From Thermoflexia bacterium (GTDB lineage: Bacteria; Chloroflexota; Anaerolineae; B4-G1): a DNA stretch of 64,000 nt. The stretch's first letter is position 1. Each line of letters begins with the position of its first letter. Where the stretch lies: contig DUEK01000008.1 of the NCBI GenBank assembly GCA_011192155.1, positions 1-64,000 of the forward strand. Reading direction: 5' to 3'. The translations under genes and the position numbers were made by a program. Shown here one piece after another: positions 30,510 through 39,672 of the stretch. The notes beneath the pieces were generated by a model. It saw nothing but the letters and a program-made list of their open reading frames with translations. It ran no database searches and was not told where the DNA came from.

Positions 30510-31100
30510 ATGAGCAAACATAACTCGCTGATGTATCTACCCTTCATTGCGCTTGTGATCGGTATTCTGGCCTGTAACGCCCCTGCTCCAACGGCCACAG
30601 GCCCACAAGACCCTCCACCCACCGTGACGGCCTACGCCCCGGCTACTTTGCCGCCCCCGCCAACCGAAACCCAGCCGCCGGCATCCGAATCGCCAGAGGC
30701 AACAGAGGCGGTGACTGCCACAGTTTCTCCATCGGCGACGACTCAATCTACGCCGGCGACGACGGCCGCGCCCACAGAGACGCCCACCCCGCCGCCCAGC
30801 GAGGGCTCGCTGGATTTCGATTCGCCGACCTGGGTGCACAGTTGGGAGTCGCTATCAAACGATCAGTATGAAGTAGTGGTCATTGTAAACATTAGAGGCG
30901 GAGCACCGCCGTTTACAATTGAGCACGATCACATTGCAACTGAGGATAGTCCAACTTCAGAACGGGACTATAATCTCACACTCCTCACGAGCGGGTGCGG
31001 CGCCATCGTTCACAACATCACTGTTAAATCGGCCGATGGACAAGAGGTCTCCAAAGATTACTATATCGGGATGGACCCCCAGCCCTGGTGCGAAGACTAG
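30510..31100 (+). CDS. Putative lipoprotein with Thr/Pro-rich linker
   Basis: N-terminal lipobox LVIGILACNAPAPT; low-complexity TPPP region. Confidence 0.6.
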   Translation: MSKHNSLMYLPFIALVIGILACNAPAPTATGPQDPPPTVTAYAPATLPPPPTETQPPASESPEATEAVTATVSPSATTQSTPATTAAPTETPTPPPSEGSLDFDSPTWVHSWESLSNDQYEVVVIVNIRGGAPPFTIEHDHIATEDSPTSERDYNLTLLTSGCGAIVHNITVKSADGQEVSKDYYIGMDPQPWCED

Positions 31101-31106
31101 CCACAG

Positions 31107-32096
31107 ATGACCAATCTGACACGCAGGGAATTTCTCAAACTGGGCGGAGGTGCGCTGGCAGGCGTCGCCTCTCTGCCGCTGCCTCCCCGCGCTCAGATCG
31201 CGCGTGAGAAAGTCCGCCTGGGGCGGATCACCGACTGGTCGGTGCGGGTGCGCGCCGAACCGGACCACAGCGCCCCCACCGTGCGCTATCAGCGTCTCGA
31301 CGATACCGTCGCCTACTTTGAGGAGGTTGAGGCCGAGGGCCTTAACCCCCATAACCCGATATGGTTCCGCGTCATCGGCGGCTACATTTATTCCTCCTAC
31401 GTCCAGCCGGTTGAGATACACCTCAACACGCCACTACAACACATTCCCTCCGCAGGTCTGTGGGGAGAGATCAGCATCCCTTACACCAACGCCCGCTACA
31501 CTCCATCGCCCGACGTTGGCGGCTCCTACCGCCTGCGCTACAGCTCGGTCTACCGCATCGCCGAGGCCGTGTGGGGTACAGATCACCAACTGTGGTACCG
31601 GTTGCACAGCAGCCAGTCCCCCACTGCGCGCCGCTATGTCCCTGCTGCCCACGTGCGCCCCATCTACCCGCAAGACCTGGAACCGATCTCGCCTTGCGTT
31701 CGCGCCAAACGCATCAAAGTCTCGCTCGCCGACCAATTGCTCGTGGCCTTTGAAAACAACAGACCGGTGTTCGAGACCCGCATCTCTGGCGGCACGGGGG
31801 GCGATCGCTCCACCCCCACGGGCCATCACCACATCACCTTCAAAGCCCCCTCGCGCCACATGGTGGGCGATACCTATAACCTGCCCGGCGTCCCTTTCGA
31901 TTCTTACTTTTGGGGCGCGGTCGCCATACACGGCGCTTACTGGCATAACGACTTTGGCCGTCCGCGCAGTCACGGCTGCGTCAACGTCCCCTCCGAAGCC
32001 GCCAAGTGGATCTTTCGCTGGACCCAACCAGTCACCCCCTACGAGGATGACGGACTGCGCGTGCAAGAAGGCGGCACCCCTGTGATTGTCTCCTGA
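31107..32096 (+). CDS. L,D-transpeptidase (YkuD family) with Tat-type signal
   Basis: MTNLTRREFLKLGGGALAGVASLPLP; HGAYWHNDFGRPRSHGCVNVPSEAAKWIF. Confidence 0.88.
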   Translation: MTNLTRREFLKLGGGALAGVASLPLPPRAQIAREKVRLGRITDWSVRVRAEPDHSAPTVRYQRLDDTVAYFEEVEAEGLNPHNPIWFRVIGGYIYSSYVQPVEIHLNTPLQHIPSAGLWGEISIPYTNARYTPSPDVGGSYRLRYSSVYRIAEAVWGTDHQLWYRLHSSQSPTARRYVPAAHVRPIYPQDLEPISPCVRAKRIKVSLADQLLVAFENNRPVFETRISGGTGGDRSTPTGHHHITFKAPSRHMVGDTYNLPGVPFDSYFWGAVAIHGAYWHNDFGRPRSHGCVNVPSEAAKWIFRWTQPVTPYEDDGLRVQEGGTPVIVS

Positions 32097-32099
32097 GCG

Positions 32100-33401
32100 A
32101 TGCACGACGACCTGCTACGGCGACTGCGCGACCTGGGAGTGGTGAAAGGCGTACGCGAGCTAAAAACGCTGCCTGCCCGCCGCCGCGTCGCCATAGAAGA
32201 CCTGGTGGATGGTCGCTTTCACGCCACATCTCACGGGCAGTGCTTTGTCGCCGAGGAAATCTATCCCCTCGATCACCTCCACAGCAACCTGCCGCTCTCC
32301 TCGTTTCTGGAACTAGCTCCTCAAGTCATCGCACAGATCGCGCGAGACGACGCGCTCGCCAGCCTGAACCTGCGGCGGGCCTGCTTCCTCGATACCGAGA
32401 CCACTGGCCTTTCCGGCGGCAGCGGCACGATGGCTTTTATGGTCGGGCTGGGCTATTTCTCAGAAGATAGTTTTCGCTTGCAACAATACTTTCTGCGCGA
32501 CCCTGGCGACGAACCGGCGATGATCGAATCGCTGGCGGAGCTGCTGCACAAGTTCGAGGCTCTGATCTCGTTCAACGGGCGCGGCTTTGACGTGCCCATC
32601 ATCGAAAACCGCTTTATCCTGGCCCGCGTCCCCCCGCCCACAACTGGGATGCCGCACCTCGACCTGCTCCTTCCCGCGCGGCGATTATGGCGCTACCGCC
32701 TGCCCTCGCGCGCGCTGGGCGCGATTGAGCGAGAGGTACTGGGCGTGCTGCGCGAGCAGGACGACGTGCCCGGCGGCGTCATCCCCTGGCTTTACCGCGA
32801 CTATTTGCGCACGGGCGACGCCCGCGAGATGCAGCGCGTACTCTATCACAACGCGGTGGACATCCTCAGCTTGGTGACGCTGGCGGCGCGACTGTGCCGG
32901 GTCTATGCCGACCCCTGGAACGAGCCATCCTTGAACGGCGCCGAGTTCTACGGTCTGGCCCGCTGGTACGAGGCCGAGGGCGCCCTGGACGACGCTGAAC
33001 AAGCATACCGCGCTGCCATTGCGGCCCCTCTTGCCCCCGACCTGCGCCCCAAGGCTCTGCGCGATCTGGCATACTTCCTCAAGCGCGCTGACCGCCGGGC
33101 CGAGGCCTTTGCCTATTGGCAGCAGTTGGCGCTGGAGACGACCGATGACGTGCTGGCTCACATCGAACTGGCAAAGTATTTCGAGTGGCGCGTGGATAAC
33201 CTCTCCCTGGCGGCAGATTGGACGCGGGCGGCGCTGGCGCGGGTCGAGCGGTGGCCTCGGGGCGAGCGCCGCACCGTTACCCTGGTCGAGCTACGCCACC
33301 GGCTGGCCCGGTTAGAGCGCAAGCCAGGAATAGACTCAGTAGATCCAAAATGTTACGACAACAAGACCTCGGAGGTCTCTCGAGAGCGCCTTTGCCGATA
33401 A
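32100..33401 (+). CDS. Ribonuclease H-like (YprB-type) exonuclease-domain protein with TPR-like C-terminus
   Basis: ACFLDTETTGLSGGSGTMAFMVGLGYF; ISFNGRGFDVPIIENRF; helical repeats; C-terminal tail encoded by R2 element. Confidence 0.8.
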   Translation: MHDDLLRRLRDLGVVKGVRELKTLPARRRVAIEDLVDGRFHATSHGQCFVAEEIYPLDHLHSNLPLSSFLELAPQVIAQIARDDALASLNLRRACFLDTETTGLSGGSGTMAFMVGLGYFSEDSFRLQQYFLRDPGDEPAMIESLAELLHKFEALISFNGRGFDVPIIENRFILARVPPPTTGMPHLDLLLPARRLWRYRLPSRALGAIEREVLGVLREQDDVPGGVIPWLYRDYLRTGDAREMQRVLYHNAVDILSLVTLAARLCRVYADPWNEPSLNGAEFYGLARWYEAEGALDDAEQAYRAAIAAPLAPDLRPKALRDLAYFLKRADRRAEAFAYWQQLALETTDDVLAHIELAKYFEWRVDNLSLAADWTRAALARVERWPRGERRTVTLVELRHRLARLERKPGIDSVDPKCYDNKTSEVSRERLCR

Positions 33402-33476
33402 AAACGGGCGCAATCTAAGCAATTTTGCTGCCAATGTCACCTTCCGAGACCTCCGAGGTCTGAAATTTGGATTGAG
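33335..33476. repeat. MITE-like element family R2, copy 2 (overlaps the 3' end of the 32100..33401 CDS)
   Basis: CTCAGTAGATCCAAAATGTTACGACAACAAGACCTCGGAGGTCTC... nearly identical to 8244..8388. Confidence 0.88.
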
Positions 33477-33560
33477 ACTAGTTCTCGGTACAAATTTGTG
33501 TATTCTACCTGGACGGTGCGCCCATTCTGTGTTAGAATGTCGCCTGTATCGGAGAACATT

Positions 33561-34733
33561 ATGCGTCGTTACCTGCTCATTATCCTAACATTACTCATCC
33601 TGCTGTCGTTGACAGCGGGGGCCGCCGGGGCAACCAACCTGTACGATCCAGGAGAGCCTCACGCGCGCTACGTCTGCGTACCCAACCTCTTTTGGCGCAA
33701 CCCGGAACAGTGCCCCTCCTACGGCCCCGGCGCCACCCCCTACCGCCTCGCCTCCATCCGCCTGCCCGACCCGCTGCCCGAACTGCCCGTGCTCGAACTT
33801 CCGCAAGAGGATGAGGTCGTTCCATATACCTATGCCTACGTCAAAACCTTGCCGCTGAACGTCTACCGCCACCCGATGGAGGCCGCGCTGGGCTTGCCGC
33901 CCGCGCGCACGCTGCTCTCCGGCGACTGGTGGGTCAGCGTGGATGGCGCGGTCGAGTACGAGGGGCAGCGCTGGTACCAGATCAATGAGGAAGAATTCGT
34001 TCCTGCCGACGCGCTCTCACTGGCCGCCCCCTCCCGCTTCCAGGGTATCTACCTCACCCAACAGCCATCGCACCCCTTTGCCTGGATCAACCGCTGGGTG
34101 CAGCCCTCGCTCGTGCCACAGGGGCCGCCCAACACCGAGGCCGAACCGCTTTTGCGCTACCAACTGGTCACCATCTTTGCCGAGGAGCGACGCGGCGACG
34201 AAATCTGGTACCTCATCGGCGAAAATCAATGGATCAACCAGGAAAACATCGCCCGCGCCGACATAGACCCGGTACCGGAGGGAGTGCCCCAGGGCGCAAA
34301 GTGGATCGAGGTGGACCTGTACGAGCAAACCATTGCCGCCTACGAAGGGGAACGCATGGTCTATGCCACACTCATCTCTAGCGGGCGGACGGGCACTGCC
34401 ACGCCGCCCGGACTGTACAGCCTGTGGTCAAAAGTGCGGGAAGGCAAGATGAGCACACCCGATGTCGAGGATGGAAGTCCGGCCTGGTACTATCTCGAAG
34501 ACGTGCCCTGGACGATGTACTTTCACGAGGGTTACTCGATCCACACCGCCTACTGGCACGATGCCTTTGGCTTTACGCGCAGCCACGGTTGCGTCAACCT
34601 GCCCCCCCGCGACGCCGAGTGGTTTTTCACCTGGGCCGACCCGTTCATCCCCGACGACGTGGACCTGCTCTACATAGGCGGAGGCGCGCCCAACACCTGG
34701 GTCTGGGTGCACTTTTCGTCGCCCTTTGAATAG
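33561..34733 (+). CDS. L,D-transpeptidase (YkuD family), secreted
   Basis: Start MRRYLLIILTLLILLSLTAGAAGA; HTAYWHDAFGFTRSHGCVNLPPRDAEWFF. Confidence 0.87.
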   Translation: MRRYLLIILTLLILLSLTAGAAGATNLYDPGEPHARYVCVPNLFWRNPEQCPSYGPGATPYRLASIRLPDPLPELPVLELPQEDEVVPYTYAYVKTLPLNVYRHPMEAALGLPPARTLLSGDWWVSVDGAVEYEGQRWYQINEEEFVPADALSLAAPSRFQGIYLTQQPSHPFAWINRWVQPSLVPQGPPNTEAEPLLRYQLVTIFAEERRGDEIWYLIGENQWINQENIARADIDPVPEGVPQGAKWIEVDLYEQTIAAYEGERMVYATLISSGRTGTATPPGLYSLWSKVREGKMSTPDVEDGSPAWYYLEDVPWTMYFHEGYSIHTAYWHDAFGFTRSHGCVNLPPRDAEWFFTWADPFIPDDVDLLYIGGGAPNTWVWVHFSSPFE

Positions 34734-34750
34734 AACTCGTCATTCGCCCT

Positions 34751-36454
34751 ATGAAACCAACTACTCCATCACGCCGCGCACTGTGGATCACTTCTCTCGC
34801 CGGACTGGGCCTGTTAGCGGCACTGTTCGCCGCCTGCGGCAGCCCGGCCGATTCCGACATCACTCCCACGCCCACCCGCACGCCGCGCCCCTCGCCCACG
34901 CTGACCCCCTCGCCTGTCCCGCCCACCCCCACTCCCGCCTGGCCGGTGACTGTCTTCATCCCGGAGGGACTGCCCGCACCTGCCGCCGGCACGCTTGACG
35001 CCGTGCTCGCCGATCATTCCGACCTCTTTGTTCCGGCTTCCTCTGCCGAATCCGCGGACATAGCGGTGCAATTCGGCCACGATTTTGGCATCCCGCTGCT
35101 CGCCGAGTGGGTCTACGCAGTCGTGGCTCCCTTCCCTACTCTGACCGACGAGGTGGCCTGGAGCGACGTCACCGCTGCCTGGGGCGGCGCGCCCGCCGGC
35201 CCATTTTCCGGGCGTCCTCTATTGATGACGTCCGACACCGCCGCCGCGCTGGTTCCTCTCCTGGGCGATCCCGCCCCCGGCACAGTCGAGATACTGTCCG
35301 CCGAAGAAATCACGCAGCACGCCTGGGACAACCGCCCGGCTTGGGCCATTCTCCCCTTTGACCAATTAGAGCCGCGCTGGAAGGCGCTGCGCGTGGATGG
35401 CGTCTCGGTGTTGGATAAAGACCTGGACACTGAAACGTATCCCCTGGTGATACATCTGGGCCTGTCCGGGATGATACGCGGCATCACCAAACTCGAAGAG
35501 ACGGTGAGCGCGCCCCTCACCAACCGCGACTCGGACAAAATAACCGTGCTGCTGTTGACCGGCGTCACTGCGCTCACTCGCGGCACCGGCATCAAAATGG
35601 ACCAGCACGGCGTGACCTACCCCGCCCAAGACATCCGCGACTGGTTGCTCGAGGCCGACATCACCCACATCAGCAACGAAGTCTCCTTTGCCGAGAACTG
35701 CCCCCCGCCGGCCAACTATACTTCTATGGTCTTTTGCTCCAACCCAACCTACATCGGCCTGCTAGAGGATATTGATGTGGACGTGGTCGAACTGACCGGC
35801 AATCACCTGCTCGATTGGGGCCTGGCGGCGATGGAGAACTCGCTACAAATGTACGAGGAGCGCGCCATCCCCTACTATGGCGGCGGCTGGAACGAGACAC
35901 AGGCGCGCGCGCCGCTGACGCTCACCCACGGCGCGCACACCTTTGGCTTTGTGGGCTGCAACCCGGCTGGCCCGCCCGAAGATTGGGCCACTGAGGAGCG
36001 GGCTGGCTCGGCCCCCTGCAACTTTGGCGCGCTGGATGACCAACTCGGCCCGCAGATTCGCCAACTGCGCGAGCAGGGCATCATCCCCATTGTCACCCTC
36101 CAATACCTGGAAAACCCCACCTACGAGCCGACCGGCCTGCAGCGGATCGAATTTCGCGCCCTGTCTGAGGCCGGCGCCGTCATCGTCAGTGGCAGCCAGG
36201 CCCACCAGCCGCAGAGCTTTGACTTTGTGGACGGCGTCTTCATCCACTATGGCCTAGGCAACCTGTTCTTTGACCAGATGCAGGCGCTGGAATATCGGCA
36301 AGAGTTTTTGGACCGGCACGTCTTTTACGACGGGCGCCACATCAGCACCGAGGTACTGACGGCCATGCTAGAGGATTACGCCCGCCCCCGCCCAATGACG
36401 CCGGAGGAGCGAGAGGCTTTTCTGACGACGGTGTTTGGGGCCAGCGGGTGGTGA
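34751..36454 (+). CDS. CapA-family lipoprotein (poly-gamma-glutamate biosynthesis-like metallophosphatase fold)
   Basis: Lipobox LLAALFAACGSP; VELTGNHLLDWGLAAMENSLQMYEERAIPYYGGGWN; VIVSGSQAHQPQSFDFVDGVFIHYGLGNLFFDQ. Confidence 0.85.
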   Translation: MKPTTPSRRALWITSLAGLGLLAALFAACGSPADSDITPTPTRTPRPSPTLTPSPVPPTPTPAWPVTVFIPEGLPAPAAGTLDAVLADHSDLFVPASSAESADIAVQFGHDFGIPLLAEWVYAVVAPFPTLTDEVAWSDVTAAWGGAPAGPFSGRPLLMTSDTAAALVPLLGDPAPGTVEILSAEEITQHAWDNRPAWAILPFDQLEPRWKALRVDGVSVLDKDLDTETYPLVIHLGLSGMIRGITKLEETVSAPLTNRDSDKITVLLLTGVTALTRGTGIKMDQHGVTYPAQDIRDWLLEADITHISNEVSFAENCPPPANYTSMVFCSNPTYIGLLEDIDVDVVELTGNHLLDWGLAAMENSLQMYEERAIPYYGGGWNETQARAPLTLTHGAHTFGFVGCNPAGPPEDWATEERAGSAPCNFGALDDQLGPQIRQLREQGIIPIVTLQYLENPTYEPTGLQRIEFRALSEAGAVIVSGSQAHQPQSFDFVDGVFIHYGLGNLFFDQMQALEYRQEFLDRHVFYDGRHISTEVLTAMLEDYARPRPMTPEEREAFLTTVFGASGW

Positions 36455-36492
36455 ACAGCCTGGCGACAGCATAGCGAATACGAGGAAATCGT

Positions 36493-36855
36493 ATGGACGA
36501 CACAAAAAGCTCCAATCCCATGAAATTTGGCTCCATGCCGCTCGACCCGATCTATGCCTGGGGGATCGTGCTGGAACCGGTCGAGACGCTCATCGAGCGC
36601 ACCTCTGGCTTTATCGAGCAACTGGCGCGCGAGTCTCTCGAGCGCGGCGCGGAGTTTGAGGATGAAGAATTGGAGCGCCGCTTTCTGGCTTTCTTTGACC
36701 AACTGGTGCAGGAAGGCACGCTCACCCGCCTGCCCGACGCGCCCCCGGAGATGGGCCGCCGCATCCTCGGCCCGCGCCGCTGGCTGCGCGCCCAACGCAT
36801 CCGCATCAACCGGCTGGTCGAGCATTGGCGCGAGCACGGCGGAGCCGATCTCTAG
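36493..36855 (+). CDS. Conserved-type hypothetical protein
   Basis: 120 aa ORF between CapA and S41 genes on the same strand. Confidence 0.5.
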   Translation: MDDTKSSNPMKFGSMPLDPIYAWGIVLEPVETLIERTSGFIEQLARESLERGAEFEDEELERRFLAFFDQLVQEGTLTRLPDAPPEMGRRILGPRRWLRAQRIRINRLVEHWREHGGADL

Positions 36856-36868
36856 CCTCCAACCTCTC

Positions 36869-38143
36869 GTGAACGCCCAACGCAAATTCACACTCGCCTG
36901 CTTCACCGTTGTCATCCTCGTCACTGCCTGTCTGCTGACCGTCCTGTGCGGCGCGGGCGGGCTGACTTGGTGGGCAACGACTCGCCCCACATCCACCCCC
37001 GACCCTGAGACAACTGCCCGTCACCTGCGCGTCTTTACCGAGCTGTGGGAGATCGTCCGCGATGACTATCTCTACCCCGACCACAATGGCGCTGACTGGG
37101 ACGCCATCGGCCAGGAGTACCGCGCCCGCGTTCAAGCCGGCCTGGCGGACGAAGAGTTCTGGCTGGCAATGGACAAGATGCTCGTTGAACTGGGCGATGA
37201 CCACTCTGTCTTTCTCTCCCCCGCCGACGTCGCCGACGAGGAACAGGCGCGCGCCGGCGAGATGGAATACGTGGGCATCGGCGTCTATGCCGTTGGCCTG
37301 CCGGAGAAGGGGTACTCGGTAGTGCTGCTGGCGCTGCCGAATAGCCCCGCCGCCCGCGCTGGGATACTGCCCCACGACCACATCCTGGCCATAGACGGCC
37401 TACCCGCCTGCTGCGATGAGTTCGGCTACGATTACCTGGATCGGCTGCTCGGCCCCAAAGGCAGCCAGGTTGAGCTGCGCGTGCAGACGCCGGGACAATC
37501 GCCCCGCGCGGTGACGGCGACCCGCGCCCTCATCCGCGAGCCATTGCCCGTCGAGGCGCGCCGGTTGGAGGGGAACATCGGCTACATCCTGATTCCCACC
37601 CTCTGGGACGAGACTGTCGTCGGGCGCGTGCGGGAGGGGTTGGAGACGCTATCTGCCGAGGGAGAACTGGCCGGGTTGGTGCTCGATATGCGCATCAACG
37701 GAGGCGGCAGCGACACAGTGCTGGAAGGACTGCTGGCCTTTTTCGCCGACGGCAAGTTGGGCCGCTACATCGGTAGCTGGGGAGAAGAACCGCTGCGCGT
37801 GGAGGGGATAGATGTCGAGGGGTCACAACAAACGCCCCTGGTGATCCTGGTGGGGAGCGAGACGGCCAGTTTTGCCGAGATTTTCAGCGGCGTGCTGGCG
37901 GAGGCCGGACGAGCGCGCATCGTGGGCCGCACCACGCCCGGCAACGTCGAGATCACCTATAGCTACGACTTTGAGGATGGGTCGCGGGCCTGGATCGCGC
38001 AAGAGAGTTTTCTGCCGCCCAGCGGGGCCGATTGGGAAGAGACCGGCATCGTCCCCGATGTAGAAATTCCGCTCGATTGGGACGAGTTCACCGTCGAGAA
38101 CGATCCGCAGTTGGAGGCGGCGCTAGACCTGCTGCGCCCGTGA
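36869..38143 (+). CDS. S41-family peptidase-like protein with PDZ-like region
   Basis: GTG start VNAQRKFTLACFTVVIL (TM); LVLDMRINGGGSDTVLEGLLAFF; ETASFAEIFSGVLAEAGRARIVGRTTPGNVE. Confidence 0.75.
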   Translation: MNAQRKFTLACFTVVILVTACLLTVLCGAGGLTWWATTRPTSTPDPETTARHLRVFTELWEIVRDDYLYPDHNGADWDAIGQEYRARVQAGLADEEFWLAMDKMLVELGDDHSVFLSPADVADEEQARAGEMEYVGIGVYAVGLPEKGYSVVLLALPNSPAARAGILPHDHILAIDGLPACCDEFGYDYLDRLLGPKGSQVELRVQTPGQSPRAVTATRALIREPLPVEARRLEGNIGYILIPTLWDETVVGRVREGLETLSAEGELAGLVLDMRINGGGSDTVLEGLLAFFADGKLGRYIGSWGEEPLRVEGIDVEGSQQTPLVILVGSETASFAEIFSGVLAEAGRARIVGRTTPGNVEITYSYDFEDGSRAWIAQESFLPPSGADWEETGIVPDVEIPLDWDEFTVENDPQLEAALDLLRP

Positions 38144-38851
38144 AACGTCAAGCGTCAAACGTCGTCTCCGCCATGCGCGCCACACCATCGCCAGGAAGCG
38201 GGCTGAATCCTTCAGCGGATGAAAGTAGCTCACCTCGCCCACGCCATAGATGGTGCGAATCTCCACCCACCCGATACGCATCCCGCGCGACTGCTGCGGC
38301 CGCCAACACACCGCCTGGATAATGACCTCGACCTCCAACTCGAATCCAGTAGTAGCCAGGTTGAGTTTTTCTAACAGGCGGCGGCCATACAGCCGGTAGC
38401 CGCTCTGACTATCGTGAATGTGTACGCCCAGCGCCCACGAAAGCAGCCGCGAGCCAAAGATGCGGTTGGTGTAATTGCGCGGAAAAGGCATCTGGTCAAA
38501 GTCGCGCCGTCCGATGATCAGGTCTCCCGCGCCGGCTTCGTAGGCGGCGAGAAATTTGGAAATTTCGTCCGGGTCGTGTTGGCCGTCGGCGTCGAGCGTG
38601 ATGACGGCCTCGTAGCCGTGTTCCAGCGCCCAGGTGAAACCCGTCATCAGCGCCGCCCCTTTACCCTGGTTCTGAGGATGGCGCACGACGGTCGCGCCGG
38701 CAGCCTCGGCCACAGCGGACGTTTCGTCGTGGGAGCCGTCGTCCACCACCAGCACCGGCAAGTGGGCGCGCGTCGCCTCCACGACCGGGCCGACGCGGGC
38801 GGCCTCGTTCCATGCAGGGATGAGGGCCAAAACTGGAATTTCAGTCATCAT
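38123..38851 (-). CDS. Family 2 glycosyltransferase (dolichol-phosphate-mannose synthase-like)
   Basis: LALIPAWNEAARVGPVVEATRAHLPVLVVDDGSHDET; VITLDADGQHDPDEI. Confidence 0.9.
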   Translation of the reverse strand: MMTEIPVLALIPAWNEAARVGPVVEATRAHLPVLVVDDGSHDETSAVAEAAGATVVRHPQNQGKGAALMTGFTWALEHGYEAVITLDADGQHDPDEISKFLAAYEAGAGDLIIGRRDFDQMPFPRNYTNRIFGSRLLSWALGVHIHDSQSGYRLYGRRLLEKLNLATTGFELEVEVIIQAVCWRPQQSRGMRIGWVEIRTIYGVGEVSYFHPLKDSARFLAMVWRAWRRRRLTLDVSRAQQV

Positions 38852-38919
38852 GCACTCCTCGCGATTCGAATCATCGACATTATATCACCATCGAACAAAG
38901 TAGTCGCCTCTCACCGGGC

Positions 38920-38948
38920 TTGACAAGTTGCCCAAAGTGTGTTATCTT
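38920..38948 (+). promoter_or_regulatory. Sigma70-type promoter of the cold-shock gene: TTGACA-N17-TATCTT
   Basis: -35 at 38920-38925, -10 at 38943-38948, spacing exactly 17; long 5' UTR to 39079. Confidence 0.7.
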
Positions 38949-39078
38949 GTCGCCCGTTTGGTGTCCGACAGAACCGCCTCTATGTACGGAGAGGGCAGAG
39001 GAGACATTCTGTCTGGAGACAAGAAAGCACAATTAGCAAGTTGGCAAGTCAGCAAGTTTGTAAGGAGGAACGAAAGTT

Positions 39079-39366
39079 ATGGATGATAATGGTCGCACTA
39101 CCGGAACAGTTCAGTGGTTTAGCCGCGTAAAGGGGTTCGGATTTGTCCGCCCCGATGAGCAGGAGGAAGACGTCTTTGTTCACTACTCTTCCATCAGTGG
39201 CGAGGGCTACCGGAACCTGGATGAGGGACAGCGGGTAGAGTTCACTATGGAAGACACCCCGAAGGGTCCTCAAGCTGTGGATGTGGTAGGGCTTGAAACT
39301 GAAGCCGCGCCGAGCGCTGTCGAGTTTGAGACAGAAGAGGCTGACACCACAGAAGCATTCCTGTAA
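39079..39366 (+). CDS. Cold-shock-domain protein with acidic C-terminal tail
   Basis: GTVQWFSRVKGFGFVRPDEQEEDVFVHYSSISGEGYRNLDEGQRVEF; RBS AAGGAGG. Confidence 0.95.
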   Translation: MDDNGRTTGTVQWFSRVKGFGFVRPDEQEEDVFVHYSSISGEGYRNLDEGQRVEFTMEDTPKGPQAVDVVGLETEAAPSAVEFETEEADTTEAFL

Positions 39367-39391
39367 AGAATTACGAGACGCCTCTCCAGCC

Positions 39392-39422
39392 CCGGCGGTT
39401 CAAGCCCCGGGGCTTTTTTTTT
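39392..39422 (+). terminator. Rho-independent terminator after the cold-shock gene
   Basis: AGCCCCGG-loop-CCCCGGGGCT followed by TTTTTTTTT. Confidence 0.85.
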
Positions 39423-39496
39423 GTTTCTGGAGTCTGGCAAATTTTCAGAATGCCCACATCTTGGGGTAGGCAACAATAAAGGCGCTAGATATGGGG

Positions 39497-39559
39497 GTTC
39501 GTAGTAGCGGCTTTAGCCGCTTTTGAGCCTTTTGGACGGCTGAAGCCGTCACTACGAAC
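39497..39559. repeat. Inverted-repeat element GTTCGTAGTAGCGGCTTTAGCC.../GGCTGAAGCCGTCACTACGAAC
   Basis: About 22 bp imperfect arms. Confidence 0.75.
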
Positions 39560-39672
39560 AAAAACGCCAGACTCCAGTATTTGAGTATCACGATCCACAA
39601 CCGGATTGCAAAAAGCGCCTCGTGTTTCTAAAGCACGAGGCGCTGATGAGTATAACAGCAGGATGGGGGAGG

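Noticed and set aside
36527-36868. N-terminal extension of the S41 ORF (36527..38143)
   Set aside because: Overlaps the 36493..36855 ORF out of frame; the GTG at 36869 starts a proper TM segment, so the extension is probably not translated
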